A stretch of DNA of 64,000 nt from Streptomyces sp. ITFR-16. Its GTDB lineage: Bacteria; Actinomycetota; Actinomycetes; Streptomycetales; Streptomycetaceae. The notes under the pieces were generated by a model. That model saw only the letters and a list, made by a program, of their open reading frames with translations, made no database searches and was not told where the DNA came from. Both the position numbers and the translations under genes were made by a program. The stretch covers positions 4,154,001 through 4,218,000 of the forward strand of contig NZ_CP134609.1 of assembly GCF_031844705.1 (NCBI RefSeq), written 5' to 3'. How positions within the stretch are numbered: the stretch's first letter is position 1; every line of letters starts with the position of its first letter. Shown piece by piece: positions 1-8,199 of this stretch.

Positions 1-110
1 TCGCCGACCACCTCGATGTCGTCCTCGACCGAGAGCAGCTCATGGACTCCGCGGCGGACGACTTCGTGGTCGTCCAGCAGAAAAACGGTGATTTTTCCTT
101 CTTTGCGCAC
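1..110 (-). CDS. Response regulator, N-terminal fragment (probably NarL/LuxR type)
   Basis: Only the first about 36 codons are present; the gene runs off the left edge. Read on the minus strand it gives VRKEGKITVFLLDDHEVVRRGV followed by HELLSVEDDIEVVG, which is the first beta strand, the acidic pair (DD) and helix 1 of a receiver domain. The spacing and the phrase DDHEVVRRGV are typical of NarL/LuxR-family regulators such as DevR. GTG is taken as the start; a GGGGGG-rich ribosome site lies about 17 bases upstream, somewhat far, and an in-frame GTG sits directly after it, so the start is uncertain. The output domain and any partner kinase are outside the window. It is divergent from the dehydrogenase operon. 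Confidence 0.8.
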   Translation of the reverse strand, partial: MRKEGKITVFLLDDHEVVRRGVHELLSVEDDIEVVG

Positions 111-449
111 AAACGCAGTCTCACACACTCCCCCCTTCCCTGCCGCTGTCGGGCGGGATAACGTGCCGTTGTTCCGGCGGCCTGCAAGGCTGTTACCAGT
201 GCTGTGACCAGCGAGAGTTCCCGAATTCCTGGATTTACTTGGATATCCAAGCAAAATCGCAGGTCAGGAAGGGTTTCGCAGTTATGCGACGCACTGGGTA
301 ACGTGCCTTTGACAGGGCGCTCGCCGGGGCACCTGTCACGCCTGTTCCCGGACCGAGCGGCACCCACCCCGTGCACGGGTACGGACACAGGCGAGCCGCA
401 CTGGTCTCCCGGCAGACCCCGGGGGCCGGACCGACGGAGGAGCACGCAC
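111..449. other. Intergenic region between response regulator and 2-oxo acid dehydrogenase operon
   Basis: About 340 bases with no convincing gene; codon bias and homology of the dehydrogenase support its start at the right end. It must hold two divergent promoters. A perfect 14-bp palindrome lies in the middle (listed separately). Two similar stretches, ATAACGTGCCGTTG near 160 and GTAACGTGCCTTTG near 299, may be further sites. A TTGACA at 309-314 resembles a -35 box but has no good -10 partner. Confidence 0.5.
238..251. promoter_or_regulatory. Perfect palindrome CTTGGATATCCAAG, putative operator
   Basis: Seen directly: a 14-bp perfect inverted repeat in an AT-richer patch about 200 bases upstream of the E1-alpha start and 130 bases upstream of the divergent response regulator. 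Its symmetry and place suggest a binding site for a dimeric repressor or activator of the dehydrogenase operon or of the regulator. The protein that binds it is not identifiable from this window. Confidence 0.4.
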
Positions 450-1610
450 GTGACCGTGGAGAGCACTGCCGCGCGCAAACCGCGACGCAGCAGCAAGCGG
501 ACCAGCGCCGCGAAGACGCCCGCGAAGACACCAGAGGGTTCCGGCCCCGAGCTCGTACAGCTGCTGACGCCCGAGGGCGAGCGGATCGAGCACCCGGACT
601 ACTCGATCGACCTGACCGAGGACGAGCTGCGCGGTCTGTACCGGGACATGGTCCTCACCCGCCGCTTCGACGCCGAGGCCACCGCGCTCCAGCGCCAGGG
701 CGAGCTGGGCCTGTGGGCCTCGCTGCTCGGCCAGGAGGCCGCCCAGATCGGTTCCGGCCGGGCGCTGCGCGACGACGACTACGTCTTCCCGACCTACCGG
801 GAGCACGGCGTCGCCTGGTGCCGGGGCGTCGACCCGACCAACCTGCTCGGGATGTTCCGCGGTGTGAACCACGGCGGCTGGGACCCGAACACCAACAACT
901 TCCACCTGTACACGATCGTCATCGGCTCGCAGACCCTGCATGCCACCGGTTACGCCATGGGTGTGGCCAAGGACGGCGCGGACTCGGCCGTGATCGCGTA
1001 CTTCGGCGACGGTGCCTCCAGCCAGGGCGACGTGGCGGAGGCCTTCACCTTCTCCGCGGTCTACAACGCCCCCGTGGTGTTCTTCTGCCAGAACAACCAG
1101 TGGGCGATCTCCGAGCCCACCGAGAAGCAGACCCGGGTGCCGCTCTACCAGCGCGCCCAGGGCTTCGGCTTCCCCGGCGTCCGCGTCGACGGCAACGACG
1201 TCCTGGCCTGCCTGGCCGTCACCCGCTCCGCCCTGGAGCGGGCCCGCCGCGGCGAGGGTCCCACGCTGGTCGAGGCCTTCACCTACCGCATGGGCGCGCA
1301 CACCACCTCCGACGACCCGACGAAGTACCGGGCCGACGAGGAGCGCGCCTCCTGGGAGGCCAAGGACCCGATCCTGCGGCTGCGGACGTACCTGGAGAAG
1401 CAGGGCGCGGCCGACGAGGCGTTCTTCACCGGCCTCGACGAGGAGAGCGAGACCCTCGGCAAGCGGGTGCGCGAGGCGGTACGGGCCATGCCCGACCCGG
1501 ACCGGATGGCGCTGTTCGACCACGCCTACGCCGACGGGAACCCTCTCGTCGACGAGGAGCGCGCCGAGTTCGCCGCCTACCAGGCTTCGTTCGCCGAGGA
1601 GGGCAAGTAG
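450..1610 (+). CDS. bkdA: 2-oxo acid dehydrogenase E1 component, alpha subunit
   Basis: Thiamine diphosphate-dependent alpha subunit of a 2-oxo acid dehydrogenase complex; with the beta subunit it decarboxylates the 2-oxo acid and passes the acyl group to lipoyl-E2. The ThDP motif is visible as GDGASSQGDVAEAF and ends in CQNNQWAIS (GDG...NN). At 386 residues it is family length with a basic Ser/Thr/Lys-rich N-terminal tail of about 30 residues. GTG at 450 is chosen because GGAGG lies 9 bases upstream and the longer reading upstream is not conserved-looking. First gene of a three-gene operon; the beta subunit begins 2 bases after the stop. Streptomyces homologues are named for branched-chain oxo acids (bkd), but pyruvate cannot be excluded from sequence alone. 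Confidence 0.93.
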   Translation: MTVESTAARKPRRSSKRTSAAKTPAKTPEGSGPELVQLLTPEGERIEHPDYSIDLTEDELRGLYRDMVLTRRFDAEATALQRQGELGLWASLLGQEAAQIGSGRALRDDDYVFPTYREHGVAWCRGVDPTNLLGMFRGVNHGGWDPNTNNFHLYTIVIGSQTLHATGYAMGVAKDGADSAVIAYFGDGASSQGDVAEAFTFSAVYNAPVVFFCQNNQWAISEPTEKQTRVPLYQRAQGFGFPGVRVDGNDVLACLAVTRSALERARRGEGPTLVEAFTYRMGAHTTSDDPTKYRADEERASWEAKDPILRLRTYLEKQGAADEAFFTGLDEESETLGKRVREAVRAMPDPDRMALFDHAYADGNPLVDEERAEFAAYQASFAEEGK

Positions 1611-1612
1611 CC

Positions 1613-2593
1613 ATGGCCGTTGAGAAGATGTCCATCGCGAAGGCGCTCAACGAGTCGCTGCGCAAGGCCCTCGACACCGACCCCAAGGTCCTCATCATGG
1701 GTGAGGACGTCGGCAAGCTCGGCGGGGTCTTCCGGATCACCGACGGACTGCAGAAGGACTTCGGCGAGGACCGGGTCATCGACACCCCGCTCGCCGAGTC
1801 CGGCATCGTCGGCACGGCGATCGGCCTCGCCCTGCGCGGCTACCGGCCCGTCGTCGAGATCCAGTTCGACGGCTTCGTCTTCCCCGCGTACGACCAGATC
1901 GTCACGCAGCTCGCGAAGATGCACGCCCGTGCGCTGGGCAAGATCAAGCTGCCCGTCGTCGTACGGATTCCCTACGGCGGCGGCATCGGTGCCGTGGAGC
2001 ACCACAGCGAGTCGCCCGAGGCGCTGTTCGCGCACGTCGCGGGCCTGAAGGTGGTCTCCCCGTCCAATGCGTCGGACGCCTACTGGATGATGCAGCAGGC
2101 CGTCCAGAGCGACGACCCGATCATCTTCTTCGAGCCCAAGCGGCGGTACTGGGACAAGGGCGAGGTCGACACCGAGTCCATCCCCGGCCAGCTGCACCGG
2201 GCCTCGGTCGCCCGCACCGGGACGGATCTCACGCTCGTCGCGTACGGCCCGATGGTGAAGGTCTGCCTGGAGGCCGCCGCGGCCGCCCAGGAGGAGGGCA
2301 AGTCGATCGAGGTCCTGGACCTGCGCTCGATGTCCCCGATCGACTTCGACGCCGTCCAGACCTCGGTGGAGAAGACCCGCCGGCTGGTCGTCGTCCACGA
2401 GGCACCGGTCTTCTACGGCTCCGGGGCCGAGATCGCCGCCCGCATCACCGAGCGCTGCTTCTACCATCTGGAGGCACCCGTGCTGAGGGTCGGCGGCTAC
2501 CACGTCCCGTACCCGCCGGCGCGGCTCGAGGACGAGTACCTGCCGGGTCTCGACCGCGTGCTCGACGCCGTCGACCGCTCGCTGGCGTACTGA
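1613..2593 (+). CDS. bkdB: 2-oxo acid dehydrogenase E1 component, beta subunit
   Basis: Transketolase-like beta subunit of the E1 heterotetramer. The protein of 326 residues shows the pyrimidine-binding domain (MGEDVGKLGGVFRIT, then DTPLAESGIVGTAIGLA), the conserved Q-F-D-GF segment, and the C-terminal transketolase domain (VLDLRSMSPIDFDAV, VVVHEAPVFYGSGAEI, VGGYHVPYPPA). ATG is 2 bases past the alpha-subunit stop, so the two are translationally coupled and made in equal amounts. The IPYGGGIGAVEHHSES segment is typical of branched-chain and pyruvate E1-beta proteins, in which it lines the active-site channel. Substrate remains undecided between branched-chain 2-oxo acids and pyruvate. Confidence 0.94.
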   Translation: MAVEKMSIAKALNESLRKALDTDPKVLIMGEDVGKLGGVFRITDGLQKDFGEDRVIDTPLAESGIVGTAIGLALRGYRPVVEIQFDGFVFPAYDQIVTQLAKMHARALGKIKLPVVVRIPYGGGIGAVEHHSESPEALFAHVAGLKVVSPSNASDAYWMMQQAVQSDDPIIFFEPKRRYWDKGEVDTESIPGQLHRASVARTGTDLTLVAYGPMVKVCLEAAAAAQEEGKSIEVLDLRSMSPIDFDAVQTSVEKTRRLVVVHEAPVFYGSGAEIAARITERCFYHLEAPVLRVGGYHVPYPPARLEDEYLPGLDRVLDAVDRSLAY

Positions 2594-2603
2594 GGACAGG
2601 GGC

Positions 2604-4055
2604 GTGACAACGATGACCGACACTTCCAACGCTGCTCGCTTCCGTGAGTTCAAGATGCCCGACGTGGGCGAGGGACTGACCGAGGCCGAGATCCTCAAGT
2701 GGTTCGTCCAGCCCGGCGACACCGTCACCGACGGCCAGGTCGTCTGCGAGGTCGAGACGGCGAAGGCGGCCGTGGAGCTGCCGATCCCGTTCGACGGGGT
2801 GGTGCACGAGCTGCGCTTCCCCGAGGGCACGACCGTCGACGTCGGCCAGGTGATCATCGCGGTGGACGTGGCGCCGGGTTCCGGCGACGCGGAGCCGGAG
2901 GCCGAGGCCGAGGCCGAGGCCGCCGCCGCCCCCGCCGCCGAGCCGGAGGCGGAACCCGAGGCGCCCAAGGGCCGCCAGCCCGTGCTGGTCGGCTACGGCG
3001 TGGCCGAGTCCTCCACGAAGCGGCGCGCCCGCAAGAGCACGGAGGCGGCCCCTGCGGCCGCGTCCGCCGCGATCCAGGGCGAGATGAACGGCCACGGCCC
3101 GGCCGCGGTCCCCGAGGCCCGCCCGCTGGCCAAGCCGCCGGTGCGCAAGCTGGCCAAGGACCTGGGCATCGACCTGGCGACGGTCACCCCGACCGGCGAG
3201 GGCGGCGTGATCACCCGCGAGGACGTCCACGCGGCGGCGACGCCCGCTCCGGTGCCGGTACAGGCTCCGACGCAGGCCCCGGCGCCGGTTCCGGACCGGC
3301 CCGAGACGGCGTACGAGACTCCGGCGCCCGTGCCGGTGCAGGCTCCGGCGGGCGCGCGGGAGACCCGCATCCCGGTCAAGGGCGTGCGCAAGGCGATCGC
3401 GCAGGCGATGGTCGGCAGCGCGTTCACCGCGCCGCACGTCACGGAGTTCGTGACCGTCGACGTGACGCGCACGATGAAGCTCGTGGCGGAGCTCAAGGAG
3501 GACAAGGACATGGCCGGGGTGCGGGTCAACCCGCTCCTGATCATCGCCAAGGCCCTCCTCGTCGCGATCAAGCGCAACCCCGGCGTCAACGCCGCCTGGG
3601 ACGAGGCGAACCAGGAGATCGTGCAGAAGCACTACGTCAACCTGGGCATCGCCGCCGCCACCCCGCGCGGCCTGATCGTCCCGAACATCAAGGACGCCCA
3701 GGAGCAGACGCTCCCGCAGCTCGCCGCGTCCCTGGGCGACCTGGTCGCCACGGCCCGCGAGGGCAGGACGTCCCCCGCGGCGATGGCGGGCGGCACGGTG
3801 ACGATCACCAACGTGGGCGTCTTCGGCGTCGACACGGGCACCCCGATCCTCAACCCGGGCGAGTCCGCGATCCTCGCGGTCGGCACGATCAAGCCTCAGC
3901 CCTGGGTGCACAAGGGCAAGGTGAAGCCCCGTCAGGTCACCACGCTGGCCCTGTCCTTCGACCACCGCCTGATCGACGGCGAACTCGGCTCGAAGTTCCT
4001 GGCGGACGTGGCCGCGATCCTGGAACAGCCGAAGCGGCTGATCACCTGGGCGTAG
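2604..4055 (+). CDS. bkdC: 2-oxo acid dehydrogenase E2 component (dihydrolipoamide acyltransferase)
   Basis: Core acyltransferase of the complex; moves the acyl group from lipoyl-lysine to CoA. The 483-residue protein has one lipoyl domain (about residues 12-90, lipoylated Lys in ETAKAAVE, about residue 54), an Ala/Glu/Pro-rich linker, an E1/E3-binding domain (about 170-215, PPVRKLAKDLGIDL...GVITREDV), a second Pro/Ala linker and the catalytic domain ending with SFDHRLIDGE, whose His (about 454) and Asp are the catalytic pair. GTG at 2604 is used; an in-frame ATG three codons later is also possible. It follows E1-beta by 10 bases. No E3 (dihydrolipoyl dehydrogenase) gene follows, so E3 is supplied from elsewhere. 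A strong hairpin ends the operon. Confidence 0.95.
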   Translation: MTTMTDTSNAARFREFKMPDVGEGLTEAEILKWFVQPGDTVTDGQVVCEVETAKAAVELPIPFDGVVHELRFPEGTTVDVGQVIIAVDVAPGSGDAEPEAEAEAEAAAAPAAEPEAEPEAPKGRQPVLVGYGVAESSTKRRARKSTEAAPAAASAAIQGEMNGHGPAAVPEARPLAKPPVRKLAKDLGIDLATVTPTGEGGVITREDVHAAATPAPVPVQAPTQAPAPVPDRPETAYETPAPVPVQAPAGARETRIPVKGVRKAIAQAMVGSAFTAPHVTEFVTVDVTRTMKLVAELKEDKDMAGVRVNPLLIIAKALLVAIKRNPGVNAAWDEANQEIVQKHYVNLGIAAATPRGLIVPNIKDAQEQTLPQLAASLGDLVATAREGRTSPAAMAGGTVTITNVGVFGVDTGTPILNPGESAILAVGTIKPQPWVHKGKVKPRQVTTLALSFDHRLIDGELGSKFLADVAAILEQPKRLITWA

Positions 4056-4063
4056 GTGTGTGC

Positions 4064-4096
4064 AAGGGGCCCGCGCGAAAGTCGCGCGGGCCCCTT
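4064..4096. terminator. Rho-independent-type hairpin after the dehydrogenase operon
   Basis: A 15-bp GC-rich perfect stem (AAGGGGCCCGCGCGA and its complement) with a 3-base loop starts 9 bases after the E2 stop codon. It lies between convergent genes and has no long T-run, as usual in Streptomyces. Confidence 0.85.
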
Positions 4097-4112
4097 GGCA
4101 TGTCCGGCCCGC

Positions 4113-4823
4113 TCACCTCTGTCGTCCGGCCCGGATGACCAGGGTCGTCATGGACGGGGAGCCCTCCGGGCCCGAGTCGCGGATCGTGTCGGTGTCCGAC
4201 AGTTCGAAGCCGTGGCCGGCCAGCAGTTTCTCCCACACGGGTACGTCGAGGACCCAGCGCCGCACGGTGGCGGCGGAGCCGTCGGGCAGCCGGGCGGGAA
4301 CCTCGGCCGGAAGGCACTCCGACGCGGGCGGGGCGCCGCCCTTGTAGTGACCGAGCGTCGAGAAGACCAGCCTTCCTCCCGGGCGCAACGCGGTGGCCAG
4401 GGCCGGCAGAAGGGTCTGGGGATCCGAGAAGTCGAGCGCCCCGAACAGGGAGTAGGCCACGTCGATGGTCCCTGATCGTTCGCGCAGGTAGCGGGCGGCG
4501 TCGGCGTGAACGAAGTCCAGGCCGTCGACATCCCCGTACAGATGGCGGCTGTTGGCGTGCTGCGCGGGTGAGCTGTCCAGGGCGATCAGCCGGGACGGGG
4601 CGAGAGCGGTGGTGACGTGGGCGGCCTGATGCCCGGCACCGGAGCCCAGTTCGGCCGCGACGAGCCCGGTCAGGTCACCGAGCAGTTCGGCGCCCGGACC
4701 GGTGCGCTGGTACCAGTCCCAGTGCATCCGGCTCAGGGCGCGGGGGGCCGGACTCCTTCCGTAGTGGTGCCAGAGGTCCGGCGTTGCCTCGGAGGAGGGA
4801 GAGATCGCAGTCACGGCCCACAT
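4113..4823 (-). CDS. Class I SAM-dependent methyltransferase
   Basis: Predicted small-molecule methyltransferase of 236 residues. The SAM-binding motif I appears as VAAELGSGAGHQAAHV (about 55-70), followed by the acidic end of strand 2 (LIALDSSPAQ), motif II-like FVHADAARYL and post-motif LRPGGRLVFSTLGH. The N-terminal region (DLWHHYGRSPAPRALSRMHWDWY) is rich in aromatic residues and probably forms the substrate lid. ATG at 4823 is used; an in-frame GTG four codons later is possible. It stands alone, about 115 bases downstream of the GRDP-like gene on the same strand. The substrate is not predictable. No sign of truncation. Confidence 0.82.
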   Translation of the reverse strand: MWAVTAISPSSEATPDLWHHYGRSPAPRALSRMHWDWYQRTGPGAELLGDLTGLVAAELGSGAGHQAAHVTTALAPSRLIALDSSPAQHANSRHLYGDVDGLDFVHADAARYLRERSGTIDVAYSLFGALDFSDPQTLLPALATALRPGGRLVFSTLGHYKGGAPPASECLPAEVPARLPDGSAATVRRWVLDVPVWEKLLAGHGFELSDTDTIRDSGPEGSPSMTTLVIRAGRQR

Positions 4824-4938
4824 CCTGGCCTTCCGGCCGGGGCCGCGGTGGTGGCGTCGCCGAATTCACCCGTGTGCGTCACGGCGGCGGCGCACGGGCC
4901 GGCCCCGCCGGGCGGCGGAACCGGCCCCGCTCATGTCA

Positions 4939-5397
4939 TCAGTGACTGTCACTGCCCGGGTGGCAGGGCCCGCAGGTGGCATCGGCCTCCCACAGCGGCA
5001 GATCGACATCGAAGCCGCCGGCGGCGATGAGGCGGGCGATACGCATCACGGAGCCGTCGTTCTTCGCCTCGACGAGCGGTACGTGGTGCAGGAGGTGCCC
5101 CGCGTTGTACTTCTCGCACAGGGCGGCGTAGGCGACGGTGTCCAGGATGACGGTGTGCACGCCGATGTCCACGATCTTCCCGGGCGCGAGGCCCAGGCCT
5201 TCGCCGCGGTGTTCCATGGCGGTGATCAGGTAGGCGTACGCCTGACCGAGAACACGGTGCGCCATTACCGTGTCGAACGGGTAGTCACGCATGAGAAGCC
5301 CGACCTGCTTGTTCCACAGCTCGGCGGAGACCGTGCCGCGAGGGTCGCGAAACGGACCGGCGATCGGATCGGGGGACGGTGCAAGGGCTGTGCTCAT
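4939..5397 (-). CDS. GRDP-like (glycine-rich domain-containing-protein-like) small protein
   Basis: A 152-residue cytoplasmic protein without signal peptide. The central stretch DIGVHTVILDTVAYAALCEKY followed by HLLHHVPLVE resembles the conserved VDxxWHxxIL-TxxYxxFC-xxFIHHxP pattern found in bacterial relatives of plant glycine-rich-domain proteins (DUF1399 group); here the Trp is replaced by Val. The C-terminus carries a CGPC dipeptide pair followed by His, which could bind a metal. ATG is supported by AAGGAGG 5 bases upstream. It is divergent from an XRE-type regulator, which probably controls it. The biochemical function of the family is unknown, so none is assigned. Confidence 0.6.
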   Translation of the reverse strand: MSTALAPSPDPIAGPFRDPRGTVSAELWNKQVGLLMRDYPFDTVMAHRVLGQAYAYLITAMEHRGEGLGLAPGKIVDIGVHTVILDTVAYAALCEKYNAGHLLHHVPLVEAKNDGSVMRIARLIAAGGFDVDLPLWEADATCGPCHPGSDSH

Positions 5398-5587
5398 GGT
5401 GGCCTCCTTGTCTGCCACCCCACGGTCGGGGTGCTGCACCAAGAAGACGTCCCGGCATGTCTGTCGGGCCGTCAAAATGCATTCAGTGGGGGCCGTTTGC
5501 ACGTTCTGCATGCGCCGTATACACGGGGTCACCAGGGACCTACCGTGGATGGGCGGGCCTGTTGGCCCCCGGCCGGTGGAAGGTGCG

Positions 5588-6907
5588 GTGCAACTCATCG
5601 ACTCGCTGTGGCACTCTCCGAAGGTCAGTGCGCTGGTCGCCGCCCACGACGTCGGCGGCCTCATCAAGGTTGGGCGTACACAGCGCGGGTGGAGACAGGC
5701 CGATCTCGGTGCCCGGGTCGGTTGTTCGGCCTCGACCGTGTGCCGGCTGGAACAGAGCAAACGGGTGACGGACGTGGACCTGGTGCGTGCCGCCGCCGCT
5801 GCCGTCGGCCTTCCAGCACACCTCCTTGCGGCAGCCTGTGGCTTCATCACGATCCCTGCGGTGGGCCGCACTAGAGTGACGCGGGATGTTCTGCGTGACG
5901 TCGAGGAGGACTCCATGCGCCGCCGTACCCTGCTCGCCGTTGCCGGCCTCGCTGCTCCGGCAGGACTGCTCGCAGGGATGGACTCCGCCCTGGCGAGCAT
6001 GCCCGATCCCACCGGCTCGCCCCTCCCGTTCGATCAGCGTGTGGCGGCTGCCCGTGCCTCCTTCGACGCCGGCCACAACGAGCGGCTGCTGCGTGTGCTT
6101 CCCGGGTTGCTCGCCGACGGTCACGAAGGCGCTCGCCGTACCCGGGGCGATCTCGCCTGTGCCCGTCTGTCCGCGGTGTACAGCCTGGCCTCACAGGTTC
6201 TGGTGAAGGTCGGCAGGTATGACCAGGCCCGGCTGACGGCCGACCGGGCCGCCCTCTACGCGGAACTGTCCGACGCCCCGCTCGTGGCCGCGGCCGCGGC
6301 TCGTGAACTCGGCATCGTGCTGCGCCACCAGGGCAGGCCCGATGCGGCTCGGGTCCGGATGGCAGAGGCCGTCTCCCGCGTCGAGGCCACCGGACTCAAG
6401 ACGGAGGCCCAGGCCTCCGCCTACGCGCAGATGCTCTGCACGACCTCGTACACGGCAGCGGTCTCCGGTGACCGGCAGCAGGCGCTGACCATGATCCGGG
6501 AGGCGTCGCGAGCAGCACGTGCTCTTCCGGGCGAGGCCCCGGTGGGACGCTTGTTCCCGCTCACCCCCGCCTCCGTGGACATCTTTGCCGTCAGCGTCCA
6601 CTGGGCCCTCGGCGATGCCGGTGCCGCGCTCGAAGCGGGGCGGAGCCTGCGGGCAGGGCAGTTCCCCACGGCTGAGCGCAGAGGCAGGATGCACACCGAT
6701 CTGGCCCGGGCGTGGTGGCAATGGGGCAAGCCTGAACAGACGGCCGCGGAGCTCCTGTCCGCATACCGTGTCTCGCCGGGCGAGATAAGGGACCGGCCCT
6801 CCATCCGTCGTATCGCCGCGGAGGTCTGCGCCCGCCACCCACGGACGGCGGGTGCCCAGGAGCTGGCGAAGGTTGCGGATCTGCGGGCCGTGACCCCAGG
6901 ATCGTGA
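5588..6907 (+). CDS. XRE-family regulator with C-terminal TPR-like repeats
   Basis: DNA-binding regulator of about 439 residues. An N-terminal helix-turn-helix (about 22-80; IKVGRTQRGWRQADLGARVG, then SASTVCRLEQSKR) is followed by a hydrophobic segment with a twin-arginine-like MRRRTLLAVAGLAAPAG, and a long all-helical region with repeated A-x-L-x-x patterns (ARLSAVYSLASQVLVKVGRYDQA, ARELGIVLRHQGRPDAA) like TPR repeats. This layout is common among Streptomyces XRE regulators that sense signals via TPRs. GTG at 5588 is chosen because the HTH begins about 20 residues later; an in-frame ATG at 5549 is possible. It is divergent from the GRDP-like gene; the shared 190-base interval is the likely operator. 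Confidence 0.75.
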   Translation: MQLIDSLWHSPKVSALVAAHDVGGLIKVGRTQRGWRQADLGARVGCSASTVCRLEQSKRVTDVDLVRAAAAAVGLPAHLLAAACGFITIPAVGRTRVTRDVLRDVEEDSMRRRTLLAVAGLAAPAGLLAGMDSALASMPDPTGSPLPFDQRVAAARASFDAGHNERLLRVLPGLLADGHEGARRTRGDLACARLSAVYSLASQVLVKVGRYDQARLTADRAALYAELSDAPLVAAAAARELGIVLRHQGRPDAARVRMAEAVSRVEATGLKTEAQASAYAQMLCTTSYTAAVSGDRQQALTMIREASRAARALPGEAPVGRLFPLTPASVDIFAVSVHWALGDAGAALEAGRSLRAGQFPTAERRGRMHTDLARAWWQWGKPEQTAAELLSAYRVSPGEIRDRPSIRRIAAEVCARHPRTAGAQELAKVADLRAVTPGS

Positions 6908-6971
6908 CTCCTGACGGAGGGACCGTTCCTGCCCGGGCGCGTCCGGCCCGCTCGAACGAGGAGTTCCGGCA

Positions 6972-7247
6972 GTGCTTTTCGATGTCACCCGCGGCGAGTT
7001 CCACGCGGATGTCTCCTCGCTGGTGCGGGTCGCCCTTCGGTTTCAGCGGTTGCTGGAGGAGTTCTCGTTCAGCGGTGACGACGGGGACGAGGAAGCGGAC
7101 TTCGAGCGCATCCGGCTGGAGACGAGCGGCGACGAAACGCTGCCCTTCCGGGACGACGAGACCGTCTGGTCGGTGGTCGGCGAGGAGATCGCCGCCGGGC
7201 AGTGCTTCCGGGGTGGCAGTCCGGGGGCGCGCTCCCTCTACGGGTGA
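6972..7247 (+). CDS. Small acidic hypothetical protein
   Basis: A 91-residue protein, VLFDVTRGEFHADVSSLVRV at the start, with an acidic middle (DDGDEEADFERI). No known domain is recognised. It is supported as a gene by a GAGGAG site 9 bases upstream of GTG, high G/C at third codon positions and its place 64 bases after the XRE gene on the same strand. The end is close to the convergent DUF1062 gene. It may be co-transcribed with the XRE regulator, but no role can be inferred. Confidence 0.55.
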   Translation: MLFDVTRGEFHADVSSLVRVALRFQRLLEEFSFSGDDGDEEADFERIRLETSGDETLPFRDDETVWSVVGEEIAAGQCFRGGSPGARSLYG

Positions 7248-7303
7248 GGGCCGGGGCCCGGTCGGCAGGGTGTGCCGGTCGGGCCCCGGGTCTCAAGGGG
7301 TGC

Positions 7304-7852
7304 TCAGCGCTTCAGCAGGAACGTGAAGTCGCCGGAGAGCCTGCCGCTCAGCCGGGCCGACGAGATGAGCCTGCCCTCCGTGAGCAGCCGTTCGGCACCG
7401 GACCTGGTGAGGCCGCAGCCGTCGGCGATGAGACGGAGCGGCCGGACGGGGATCCGGGCCGCGAAGCGGACCGCGACGTCGACCACCTCGCCGTCGAGGT
7501 GGTCCGAGCCGGACGTGCCGAGGCGCCAGGCGTTTCCCCAGTCCAGGGCGATGTGATTGCGGCGCTGTACGACGGGGTTCTGGAGCAGCTCGGCCGCCAG
7601 GCCCGGATCGTTGTCGTGCATCCGGGTCAGCAGCTCGGGGTCGACGGAGCGGACAGGGGACCGCTCGAAGACCGTGAGCTTGGTGGTGTCCCCGCAGGTG
7701 GTGCAGAGCGCGAGGAGCCAGGCGTCGAGCAGCTTGTGGTGGGCGTTGACGCGGAATTTGCCGTTCGCCCGGAAGCTCTCGGACGCGCACCCGTGGCAGC
7801 GGCGGAGGACGAGGGGAAGGCAAGTGGGCATGACAACCCAGGTGTTGAGCAC
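7304..7852 (-). CDS. DUF1062 family protein
   Basis: About 182 residues. The N-terminal half contains two Cys pairs (RRCHGCAS, then ALCTTCGDT) around GKFRVNAHHKLLDAWLL, the hallmark of DUF1062 and likely a zinc-binding fold; the C-terminal part (LRLIADGCGLTRSGAERLLTEGRL) looks like a helical nucleic-acid-binding segment. GTG encoding VLNTWVVMPTCLP is used as start because homologues begin near this NTW-V-x-P segment; another in-frame GTG lies three codons upstream and an ATG seven codons downstream. Function is unknown; Cys pairs and the helix-rich end make a nucleic-acid role plausible, but this is inference. Confidence 0.75.
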   Translation of the reverse strand: MLNTWVVMPTCLPLVLRRCHGCASESFRANGKFRVNAHHKLLDAWLLALCTTCGDTTKLTVFERSPVRSVDPELLTRMHDNDPGLAAELLQNPVVQRRNHIALDWGNAWRLGTSGSDHLDGEVVDVAVRFAARIPVRPLRLIADGCGLTRSGAERLLTEGRLISSARLSGRLSGDFTFLLKR

Positions 7853-8199
7853 GAAGTACACCGGTTTCAGTGAGAAGTCCGCAGCGAGAAGCAGCACGGC
7901 GCACAGGTGCGACGCGCGACAGATCAGCAGGTGGGATGTCTCAAACGGTGTACAACGGAACGCCCTTGCCCAGACGACACGATTCGGCGGCACAGTAGCC
8001 GCACACGGGGGCCGGCCTCCACCGGTTTTCTGTCCGGCGGACGCGCGCCCTCGACGAGCTGCGTGTAACAGCAATGTATTAGCGCGTGGTCGAGAGGAAC
8101 GAGCCTTCCGGCTACGGCTCTCATGGGAGGCAGAGACGTTCGCTCGTACCGACCCGTACGGAGCGGCCCGCACAGTCCACCGATCCTGAGGATGAAACG
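7853..8199. other. Intergenic region upstream of the DUF4232 lipoprotein
   Basis: About 350 bases with lower GC and no convincing reading frame in any phase. Reading through it from the DUF1062 frame gives no conserved-looking protein. It probably contains divergent promoters for the two neighbours; a patch TAACAGCAATGTATTAG near 8070 is the most AT-rich part. Nothing else is recognised. Confidence 0.4.

Noticed and set aside
336..1523. Long minus-strand reading frame opposite E1-alpha, and similar long frames opposite other genes
   Set aside because: These are mirror frames caused by high GC at third codon positions; the translations are Arg/Pro/Val-rich with no domain and conflict with well-supported genes.
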